Assembly: GCA_964406575.1 (NCBI GenBank)
Contig: CAYOSH010000058.1
Span: 1-17,413, forward strand
Source of the DNA: WTAW01 sp964406575
GTDB taxonomy: Bacteria > Acidobacteriota > Aminicenantia > Aminicenantales > Aminicenantaceae
DNA: 17,413 nt
Reading direction: 5' to 3'
The translations under genes and the position numbers were made by a program. Shown here piece by piece: positions 7,942 through 14,008 of this stretch. Each line of letters begins with the position of its first letter. The stretch's first letter is position 1. The notes under the pieces are model-generated. The model saw only the letters and a program-made list of their open reading frames with translations, had not been told where the DNA came from and made no database searches.

Positions 7942-9249
7942 TTACATATTTGCTGTCTTTTCCAAGGCTCGCTCAAATATGGTCAATCCCTGCTCCAAAT
8001 GATCTTCGTTGATGATTAGGGGGGGGATCCAGCGGATGGTGTTGTCGTAGGTACCACAGGTCAGGATTAGCATCCCGCCCTCCACACAGGCTTTTTTCAC
8101 GGCTCCGGCTTTTTCCTTATCAGGGATTTTTCCTCCGGGTTTTACGAACTCCACGCCGGCCATCAAGCCCAGCCCTCTGATGTCCCCGATTTTAGGATAT
8201 TTGCTTTTAAATTCTTGCAGGCGGTCGCGCAGTTTTTTACCCAGGATTGTCGCATTCTCGAGCAGGTTCTCTTCTTTTAAAACCTTGATGCTGGCTGCTG
8301 CGGCGGCGCAGGCCACGGCGTTGCCTCCGTATGTTCCGCCGTGAGATCCGGGAGCCGCGCTGTTCATGAGCTCCTTCTTGGAGACGATACAGCTCAGAGG
8401 CATTCCAGACGCCATCCCCTTAGCCATGATCAAGATGTCCGGCATGATGTCGGAGTGCTCGTAAGCGAAATAGCGGCCGGTGCGCCCGAATCCGCTCTGT
8501 ATCTCGTCGACGATGAGCAGGATCCTGTGTTTGTCGCATATTCTCCTCAATCCCCGTAGAAACCGCTTCGGAGGGATGATGTAGCCTCCTTCTCCCAGGA
8601 TCGGCTCCACGATCATAGCTGCTGTTTCCTCGGGAGCTGTCTGGCTGTTCAGGATAAAATCGAGCTCTTCGAGTGCCCATTTGCAATCTTTATCAAAGCC
8701 GAATTTTTCCGGGTCTGCCTCCGCTTCCGGACATCTGTAGCAGTAGGCATAGGGTGCAAAAAACACGCCCGACATCAACGGCTGGTATCCTGCCCGGTAG
8801 ATTGTTTTTGATGCGGTCAATGACATCGCGCCCACGGTCCTGCCGTGAAAGCCCCGCTGGAAAGCGATGATGTTGGGTCTCCTCGTTGCCTGCCTTGCCA
8901 GTTTGACTGCACTCTCCACGGCTTCCGCCCCGCTGTTGGTGAAAAAGAACGTGTCCAATTGTGAAGGGAGGATTCCACGAAGGCCCTGGATCAAGCGGAG
9001 CATGGGCGCATGAAAGGCGGTATTCTGATGGGTGTGCAGGAGAAGATCCGCCTGTTCATGTATGGCTGCAACGACTTTGGGGTGGCAGTGTCCGGTGTTG
9101 GTCACCCCGATTCCGCTGGTGAAATCGAGAAAACGTCTGTCTTTGTGATCCCAGATATAAGGTCCCTCGCCCCGTATAAAAATGGAATCGACAAGGTGAG
9201 GGACGGCCGGACCATGTATTTGCCGACTCGTTCGGCAGAGTGAGCCCAT
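7942..9249 (-). CDS. Class III PLP-dependent aminotransferase (4-aminobutyrate/acetylornithine type)
   Basis: The enzyme moves an amino group from an omega-amino acid or similar donor to a 2-oxo acid. The body is complete: YIWDHKDRRFLDFTSGIGV, TNSGAEAVESAVKLAR (cofactor phosphate loop), FHGRTVGAMSLT, LIVDEIQSGFGRTG with the pyridine-binding Asp (about 248), and ILIMAKGMASGMPLS with the Schiff-base Lys (about 277). Its 435 residues fit GabT-like enzymes (E. coli GabT is 426). The N-terminus is doubtful. The ATG at 9249 lacks a ribosome site, and its first codons (MGSLCR) read as the tail of an IS91-type transposase remnant. In the next phase AERVGKYMVR looks like a more natural aminotransferase beginning. 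The gene may have acquired a new start or may be damaged there. Substrate choice is open. Confidence 0.85.
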   Translation of the reverse strand: MGSLCRTSRQIHGPAVPHLVDSIFIRGEGPYIWDHKDRRFLDFTSGIGVTNTGHCHPKVVAAIHEQADLLLHTHQNTAFHAPMLRLIQGLRGILPSQLDTFFFTNSGAEAVESAVKLARQATRRPNIIAFQRGFHGRTVGAMSLTASKTIYRAGYQPLMSGVFFAPYAYCYRCPEAEADPEKFGFDKDCKWALEELDFILNSQTAPEETAAMIVEPILGEGGYIIPPKRFLRGLRRICDKHRILLIVDEIQSGFGRTGRYFAYEHSDIMPDILIMAKGMASGMPLSCIVSKKELMNSAAPGSHGGTYGGNAVACAAAAASIKVLKEENLLENATILGKKLRDRLQEFKSKYPKIGDIRGLGLMAGVEFVKPGGKIPDKEKAGAVKKACVEGGMLILTCGTYDNTIRWIPPLIINEDHLEQGLTIFERALEKTANM

Positions 9250-9324
9250 AAGCCGGCGATTTTATTTGAAGAAAGTGCGCAGCGTCCTCGGGATGGTGAA
9301 GACCACCTGGCGGTAGAGGACATC
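9232..9324 (-). mobile_element. Remnant of an IS91-family (Y2) transposase
   Basis: The minus strand encodes DVLYRQVVFTIPRTLRTFFK, a stop (TAA at 9262-9264), then NRRLMGSLCR in the same frame. This matches the conserved stretch of IS91-type transposases whose pattern is PHRQxVFTIPKxLRxFFxxDRxLLxxLCR. Only about 31 codons survive, interrupted by the stop, so it cannot be functional. The fragment fills nearly the whole gap between the M48 gene and the aminotransferase and runs into the annotated aminotransferase start. Confidence 0.6.
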
Positions 9325-9331
9325 CAGGAGA

Positions 9332-10786
9332 TTATTTCACGACGATCTTTATGATGGTGCTTCCGGGCAGGGTATCGTCGAGCTCCATCCCATTCAGGAT
9401 CGCATGCTCCTCGAGCTTATCCTCGGGCACGCCGAGCGTCTTGAGCGTCTGCCGAAGGCTCCCCTGTCTCGAAGTTTTCCTGACCGCCAGCCGAGCGGCT
9501 TTGACGTTGATTTTATTAGAGTCGGTTAATTTTTTAAATCGACTCATGGTCCGGTCAAATACGGAGGAATAGCTATCAAACCTTGCCTGTTCCGTATATC
9601 CGAGAAAAACATACACGGTCTTATCTTTCTGGATGAAATAAGACAAAATGCGAATGACCCCTTGCTCCGTTGTGACGTCGGAGGTTATTCGACGAGCCTG
9701 CATTCCGTTTACTTGGGTCTCTTCTGATTTTACGACAACGGCTTTGCTTTCTTTGAGGAACGCATCGGCTGCCGCAGAGGGAGTTTTTTCGGGTGCCATT
9801 GAGAAGAGGATGACCGCATTCTGTTCCTGATTGAATATCTGCACTTGAGATGCGGTGTTGTTGACCTTCCAGCCCTCAGGGACCGGAAACTGAAATCTGA
9901 GTTCAGGGTGATAAAAAATATTGCCTTCGACATAACCCTGGCGCGGATCTTCGCCGAAGACAATTCCATCGATCTGCTTTAAATATTGATCGCGATTTAT
10001 AGCGAATTGGGTTTGTGGAATTTTGGCCCGCCATTCCTGAGTGTCTCGTTTGACGGCGGCGATTCTATCAGGCGGATTGGGGTGAGTGGAGAACCACCCG
10101 GGAATTCCGCCTTGAGCCTCTCCCGGATTGAGCCGCTCTAATGAGACAAATAAATTCGCCATATGATTGGCGTCGTATCCGGCTTTGGAGGAATATTCGA
10201 CTCCCAGGGCATCCGCCTGGCGTTCGTCATCTCTACTGAAGCTCAAAAATAGCATGCTGACCCCAAATTCGGCTACGCCGGCGTATTTACGAAACGTTTT
10301 TGATAACATGGACCCCAGGCCCAATCCCAATTGGGCAAACTGGGCCTTGCTGTACTGCTGGGCGCTGTGACGCGCGGCAATGTGGCCGATTTCATGGCCC
10401 AAGACGCCGGCCAATTCGGCTTCGTCGTTGAGGTAGGCCAATATGCCCCGGGTCAAATAAACATACCCCCCGGGCACGGCAAAAGCGTTAACGACCGGGT
10501 TATCCAGCACCTGGATGGTATAGGTCAGATTCGGCTGGTGGCTTAAAGCTCCCAATTTTTTTCCAAGGGCGGTTACGTAACGAGCCAGATCGGCATCCTC
10601 ATATTTGCCGAAGGTTTGTAAAATTTGTGGATCCGACTGCTGTCCCATTGCGAGTTCGTCAGCTGAAGACAGGAGCATGAGTTCCCTTTTACCGGTGACC
10701 GGATTTATGGCGCAGGAAACGGCCCAAACCATAAGGACGACAACTATGGCTTTGACAACGGTTTTTGAAACGATTTGTCGACCCAT
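9332..10786 (-). CDS. M48-family zinc metalloprotease lipoprotein
   Basis: This is a predicted envelope protease of the YfgC/BepA-Loiselle M48C kind, probably handling misfolded periplasmic or outer-membrane proteins. The product is about 484 residues. The signal peptide VVKAIVVVLMVWAVSC ends in a lipobox-like AVSC (Cys about 25), followed by NPVTGKRELMLLS. The zinc site is HEIGH (131-135) with the third ligand Glu in DDERQADALG (about 188). GWFSTHPNPPDRI is another family hallmark. A C-terminal region with RFQFPVPEGWKV and LKTLGVPEDKLEEHAILNGM extends beyond the protease fold. I chose ATG 10786: AGGAG lies eight bases upstream and the previous gene's TAA ends one base before it, so translation is coupled. 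The in-frame ATG at 10816 would contain the ribosome site. Confidence 0.9.
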   Translation of the reverse strand: MGRQIVSKTVVKAIVVVLMVWAVSCAINPVTGKRELMLLSSADELAMGQQSDPQILQTFGKYEDADLARYVTALGKKLGALSHQPNLTYTIQVLDNPVVNAFAVPGGYVYLTRGILAYLNDEAELAGVLGHEIGHIAARHSAQQYSKAQFAQLGLGLGSMLSKTFRKYAGVAEFGVSMLFLSFSRDDERQADALGVEYSSKAGYDANHMANLFVSLERLNPGEAQGGIPGWFSTHPNPPDRIAAVKRDTQEWRAKIPQTQFAINRDQYLKQIDGIVFGEDPRQGYVEGNIFYHPELRFQFPVPEGWKVNNTASQVQIFNQEQNAVILFSMAPEKTPSAAADAFLKESKAVVVKSEETQVNGMQARRITSDVTTEQGVIRILSYFIQKDKTVYVFLGYTEQARFDSYSSVFDRTMSRFKKLTDSNKINVKAARLAVRKTSRQGSLRQTLKTLGVPEDKLEEHAILNGMELDDTLPGSTIIKIVVK

Positions 10787-10787
10787 T

Positions 10788-11192
10788 TTACGACTCCTGG
10801 AATAATTCCTCATCAAAGGAATATTGAGAATTTATATACATTTTGTTAAGGACTTTGCTGAGCTCTATGAAATTATTATTTCTTTGGCTTAAGAATCGCG
10901 GCAACAAGAGATGGGCGAGTTTGATCGTGCTCTCCTTTCGATCCGGGATAACAAGGACGACATAAATCTCCGTGAGCAGCCTGCGGAGCAGCTGCATCTG
11001 CTGAAGCTCTTCTCGGTTCGGAACCGAGAGAACTGCGATAGAATTCGGTTCTACTGGCCTCCGGAGTCTCTCCCTGAAGTCATCCAGTCTTTTAAAGAGC
11101 TCTATTTTGCTTTCTGGGATTACCTTATGAACTGCTGCCTTAAGTCTCTTTGCATTTTGATCATCCTTACTTGAATATAAAAGCAGCTGCAT
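10788..11192 (-). CDS. Small pseudo-receiver-like protein of unknown function
   Basis: The product of 134 residues has alternating hydrophobic strands and helices (MQLLLYSS, IELFKRL, SIAVLSVP, IYVVLVIPD, LLPRFLS, FIELSKVLNKM) suggestive of a CheY-like fold. The strand-3 phosphoacceptor Asp is absent: the equivalent position reads VLSVPN (Ser about 56). I therefore infer a non-phosphorylated receiver-like module, not an active response regulator; no database match is known to me with certainty. An upstream ATG at 11267 is open but lies within the predicted sigma-54 promoter, so the start at 11192 is preferred, though its ribosome site is weak. The stop lies one base before the M48 protease start, which implies a shared transcript and coupled translation. 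Confidence 0.65.
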   Translation of the reverse strand: MQLLLYSSKDDQNAKRLKAAVHKVIPESKIELFKRLDDFRERLRRPVEPNSIAVLSVPNREELQQMQLLRRLLTEIYVVLVIPDRKESTIKLAHLLLPRFLSQRNNNFIELSKVLNKMYINSQYSFDEELFQES

Positions 11193-11255
11193 CGGATTAA
11201 AACGTCCCTTTAAAAACGAATTTGCGCCATTTCTCTTTATGCCACCTGAATTAAA

Positions 11256-11272
11256 AGCAAAAAACATGCCAA
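11256..11272 (-). promoter_or_regulatory. Sigma-54 (-24/-12) promoter for the pseudo-receiver/M48 operon
   Basis: The minus strand reads TTGGCATGTTTTTTGCT. The consensus YTGGCACGRNNNTTGCW is matched at all but two informative positions, with the invariant GG and GC 12 bases apart. The predicted start near 11246 gives a leader of about 54 nt before ATG 11192. Confidence 0.6.
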
Positions 11273-11327
11273 ATCAATAAAACCAGAAAATTCGTTTTCG
11301 TTATTACCTCTCCGCTTTCATGAATAA

Positions 11328-11350
11328 GGCTTGTTTTCAAAGCCCTGACA
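11328..11350. repeat. Dispersed intergenic repeat, partial copy 3
   Basis: GGCTTGTTTTCAAAGCCCT matches the corresponding part of copy 2 (6399-6416) with one substitution and one extra base; similarity fades after that. The GGCTT and AAGCC arms are kept, consistent with a selected hairpin. It lies between the two divergent sigma-54 promoters. Confidence 0.45.
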
Positions 11351-11425
11351 ACCACGACACATGGGTTGGAAAAAATGGCCCAGTCCTAACAATCATTTCG
11401 GGATAGCTCGGCAGGCAATATGCTC

Positions 11426-11475
11426 TTTTATGGAACTTGTCCTTTTTTATAGGACAATTACTTATTTTATAGGAC
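11426..11475. promoter_or_regulatory. Array of three TTTTATAGGAC-like elements with an embedded palindrome
   Basis: TTTTATGGAAC (11426-11436), TTTTATAGGAC (11445-11455) and TTTTATAGGAC (11465-11475) begin 19 and 20 bases apart, close to two helical turns. The middle copy forms the right arm of a perfect inverted repeat, TTGTCC (11437-11442), nine bases, GGACAA (11452-11457). The array lies about 75-125 bases upstream of the plus-strand -24 element and about 155-205 upstream of the minus-strand one. That is the normal range for an enhancer-binding activator of sigma-54 polymerase. The binding protein is unknown; no such activator gene is in the window. Confidence 0.5.
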
Positions 11476-11550
11476 GATCTCATTCATATGGCCGGGATGC
11501 CCATGATTTAAAAGGCGTGATCTTCAACCTGCCGAGAACATGGATAGAAT

Positions 11551-11567
11551 TTGGTATAGAAATTGCA
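11551..11567 (+). promoter_or_regulatory. Candidate sigma-54 (-24/-12) promoter for the pgm cluster
   Basis: The sequence TTGGTATAGAAATTGCA keeps the invariant GG and GC at the correct 12-base spacing and has a full TTGCA -12 element; the -24 element is weaker (TGGTATA against TGGCACG). The predicted start is near 11578, giving a leader of about 120 nt before the pgm ATG. Confidence 0.5.
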
Positions 11568-11595
11568 TTAATAATAAAATTGCATTAATAATAAA
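11562..11595. repeat. Perfect 17-bp tandem duplication
   Basis: ATTGCATTAATAATAAA occurs twice in direct succession (11562-11578 and 11579-11595). The first copy contains most of the -12 element of the candidate sigma-54 promoter, and the boundary between copies coincides with the predicted transcription start. The second copy has no GG at the -24 position, so it does not make a second promoter. Confidence 0.8.
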
Positions 11596-11651
11596 TACAT
11601 GTAGCTTCTTCCGAGTCCATCGCCTCATCCGATAACAGAAGGGCGCAGGAC

Positions 11652-11677
11652 GGCGAGATCTTTTCGCCAGCGGCGAA
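11652..11677 (+). promoter_or_regulatory. Overlapping, mutually exclusive hairpins in the pgm leader
   Basis: GGCGA (11652-11656) can pair with TCGCC (11664-11668) across a 7-base loop. The same TCGCC arm, extended to TTCGCC (11663-11668), can instead pair with GGCGAA (11672-11677) across a 3-base loop. Only one can form at a time. No T tract follows, so it is not an obvious terminator. It lies about 25 bases upstream of the pgm start codon. Confidence 0.3.
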
Positions 11678-11700
11678 CATCAGCGCTTGACGAGAGAGTC

Positions 11701-13395
11701 ATGAAAGTAAGTCCTTATGCAGGTAAACCGGCCGAACCATCGATGCTGGTGAACGTACCCGAACTCGTCACGAGCTACTATACTGGGGTGCCTGATCCTT
11801 CAGTGCCGGGACAACGGGTTGCCTTTGGCACCTCAGGACATCGGGGTTCCGCATTCGAAAAGGGTTTCAATGAAGGACATATCCTTGCCATCAGTCAGGC
11901 TATTTGCCTGTACCGGGAGCAGAAGAAGATCGATGGCCCACTGTTTCTCGGCATGGACACGCATGCCCTTTCCGCTCCGGCTCATGCCAGCGCGCTTGAG
12001 GTGCTGGCGGCAAACGGGGTAGAAGTCATGATCGCGGAGGGGGGTGAATACACCCCAACCCCTGCCGTTTCCCATGCGATTCTCACCTACAACCGCGGGC
12101 GCAAGACAGGACTCGCCGACGGCATCGTCATCACCCCATCACACAATCCGCCACATGACGGCGGGTTCAAATACAATCCTCCAAACGGTGGGCCGGCGGA
12201 ATCCGCCGTCACCGAATGGATCCAGGGGAAGGCAAACGAGTTTCTCGAGAATAACCTTCTGCGTTTGAAGAGGATTCCTTTCGAGAAAGCTCTCCGCGCC
12301 CCCACGACGCACCGACACGACTATCTCAATACTTACATTGCTGATCTCGTCAATGTGCTCGATATGGACGCCGTTCGCGCTGTGAAGATCAGCCTAGGAG
12401 TCGATCCGCTCGGTGGCGCAGGGGTTCATTACTGGGCGCCGATTGCCGAACGTTACGGATTAAACATCACTGTCGTCAACGAGGCCGTCGACCCGACTTT
12501 CCGATTTATGACGGTCGATTGGGATGGCCAAATCCGCATGGACCCATCCTCACCCTATGCGATGCAGAGGTTAATCGGCCTGAAGGATCGCTTCGAGATC
12601 GCCTTCGCCTGCGACACTGATCACGACCGGCACGGGGTTGTCACCCGGAGTGCAGGACTGCTGCCGCCCAACCACTACCTTGCGGCTGCCATCTTCTATC
12701 TCTTCCAACACCGACCGGAGTGGCGCATGGAAACAGCTGTTGGCAAAACTGTGGTAAGCAGCCAGATGATCGATCGCGTCACCGCGAAGCTAAGGCGGAG
12801 GCTTTACGAGGTTCCAGTCGGATTCAAGTGGTTCGTGGATGGCCTGCTCGACGGCTCGCTTGGCTTCGGCGGGGAAGAGAGTGCGGGCGCATCGTTTGTC
12901 CGTCGGGATGGCAGCGTCTGGACGACAGACAAAGACGGGATCGTCGCGGCTTTGCTCGCAGCGGAGATCATGGCCCGGATGGACCGAGATCCCGGCGAAA
13001 TCTACCGCGAGCTCACCCGCGAGTTCGGTGAGCCGGTTTATGACCGAGTTGAGGCCCCGGCCACTCCGGAGCAAAAGGCATTGCTAGAGAGACTCTCTGC
13101 GCAGCAGGTCCGGCTTACCGAGCTGGATGGGGAGAAGATCCGGACTATCCTCACTCACGCGCCGGGCAACGGCGCGTCCATCGGCGGGTTGAAAGTCATA
13201 GCGGAAAGCGGATGGTTTGCGGCGCGTCCGTCAGGGACGGAAGACATCTACAAGATCTATGCGGAGAGCTTTCGTGGAGCGGATCATCTGCAGAGCATCC
13301 TGGAGGAAGCGCAGACAATCGTCAACGATGCCTTGGCTGCGGCGCCACAGCGGTCAAGCCTTCTGGTCAAGACAAATTCAAAGGAGGACATATGA
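11701..13395 (+). CDS. pgm: Phosphoglucomutase (alpha-D-glucose phosphate-specific)
   Basis: The enzyme interconverts glucose 1-phosphate and glucose 6-phosphate in the cytoplasm, linking glycogen metabolism to glycolysis. The product has 564 residues (E. coli Pgm 546). AFGTSGHRGS opens domain 1; the phosphoserine loop is ITPSHNPPHDGG (Ser about 147); magnesium is held by DTDHDRHG (Asp 305, 307, 309); the sugar-binding loop is GGEESAGASF (about 390-399); the phosphate-binding loop is ARPSGTEDIYKIY (about 508-520). All catalytic elements are intact. The ribosome site before ATG 11701 is weak (GAGAG). Its stop overlaps the next gene's start in an ATGA arrangement. It is the first gene of the plus-strand cluster, with the phosphorylase that makes its substrate two genes downstream. 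Confidence 0.95.
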   Translation: MKVSPYAGKPAEPSMLVNVPELVTSYYTGVPDPSVPGQRVAFGTSGHRGSAFEKGFNEGHILAISQAICLYREQKKIDGPLFLGMDTHALSAPAHASALEVLAANGVEVMIAEGGEYTPTPAVSHAILTYNRGRKTGLADGIVITPSHNPPHDGGFKYNPPNGGPAESAVTEWIQGKANEFLENNLLRLKRIPFEKALRAPTTHRHDYLNTYIADLVNVLDMDAVRAVKISLGVDPLGGAGVHYWAPIAERYGLNITVVNEAVDPTFRFMTVDWDGQIRMDPSSPYAMQRLIGLKDRFEIAFACDTDHDRHGVVTRSAGLLPPNHYLAAAIFYLFQHRPEWRMETAVGKTVVSSQMIDRVTAKLRRRLYEVPVGFKWFVDGLLDGSLGFGGEESAGASFVRRDGSVWTTDKDGIVAALLAAEIMARMDRDPGEIYRELTREFGEPVYDRVEAPATPEQKALLERLSAQQVRLTELDGEKIRTILTHAPGNGASIGGLKVIAESGWFAARPSGTEDIYKIYAESFRGADHLQSILEEAQTIVNDALAAAPQRSSLLVKTNSKEDI

Positions 13396-13841
13396 TTTCA
13401 AAAATTCTTGTGCCGACAGACGGGTCAAAGGCAGCTCAAAAGGCAGCCAGGTATGCGGTTGACCTAGCAAAGCAGCTAAAAGCCACGGTCATTGCTCTGA
13501 GCGTTATTGATCAGCGCTCATTTATACTCCAGACAATTCCCGCCTCGGGTAATGTGAGGCATGTCATGGAGCCGATTGAGGATTATCTGCGCGAGGCTGC
13601 CGAAAAGTTTACCGAAGAGATAAAAAAACACTGCGATAAAAATGATGTCGGGTCGAAGATTGTAATAACAACAGGGCATCCTATCGAGGAGATTATGAAA
13701 GAGGCAGAGAGATCTAAGGTAAGTCTCATTATTATGGGTTCCCATGGACGGAGTGCTTTAGCAGCCACGTTTCTTGGCAGCATCGCTTATGGTGTGATCC
13801 ATCAGGATATAAAAATACCTGTCATGGTAGTGAAAGGATGA
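13392..13841 (+). CDS. Universal stress protein (UspA family, ATP-binding type)
   Basis: This is a cytoplasmic stress protein of 149 residues, the normal single-domain length. It begins MISKILVPTDGSKAAQKAA, the standard first strand with its Asp. It ends with the nucleotide motif G-x2-G-x9-G-S, seen as GSHGRSALAATFLGS, followed by PVMVVKG, so ATP binding is expected. An excellent ribosome site (AAGGAGG) precedes ATG 13392, and the start overlaps the pgm stop by four bases, so expression is coupled to Pgm. The target in the cell is unknown; being co-expressed with glucan-degrading enzymes, it may act in starvation or energy stress. Confidence 0.93.
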   Translation: MISKILVPTDGSKAAQKAARYAVDLAKQLKATVIALSVIDQRSFILQTIPASGNVRHVMEPIEDYLREAAEKFTEEIKKHCDKNDVGSKIVITTGHPIEEIMKEAERSKVSLIIMGSHGRSALAATFLGSIAYGVIHQDIKIPVMVVKG

Positions 13842-13960
13842 AAGTATAGTATTAAAGACCAGTTCCCGAATAAATCGGGCAGAATGTAATGGCTTGGAAG
13901 AAAACGAAAGCAGCCTTATAAAATAGGAAACCCAGATAATTATTAACAATGCAATAGCAG

Positions 13961-13976
13961 TCAGGCACCAGCCTGA
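13961..13976. other. Small hairpin between the stress-protein and phosphorylase genes
   Basis: TCAGGC, a 4-base loop ACCA, then GCCTGA form a perfect 6-bp stem. No T tract follows, so it is more likely an mRNA processing or stability element than a terminator. A weaker CCCGA/TCGGG stem lies at 13865-13879 in the same 167-base gap. Confidence 0.3.
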
Positions 13977-14008
13977 AACGCCGTAAAGGATAATATAAAG
14001 GATACACC

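Noticed and set aside
11193..11267. Upstream ATG at 11267 for the pseudo-receiver gene
   Set aside because: It falls inside the predicted sigma-54 promoter and has no ribosome site.
13865..13879. CCCGA/TCGGG inverted repeat as a terminator
   Set aside because: The stem has five pairs only and no T tract on either strand.
13858..14008. Sigma-54-like sequence (TTGGAAGAAAACGAAAGCA) upstream of glgP
   Set aside because: GG and GC are 14 bases apart, not 12, so it does not fit the required spacing.
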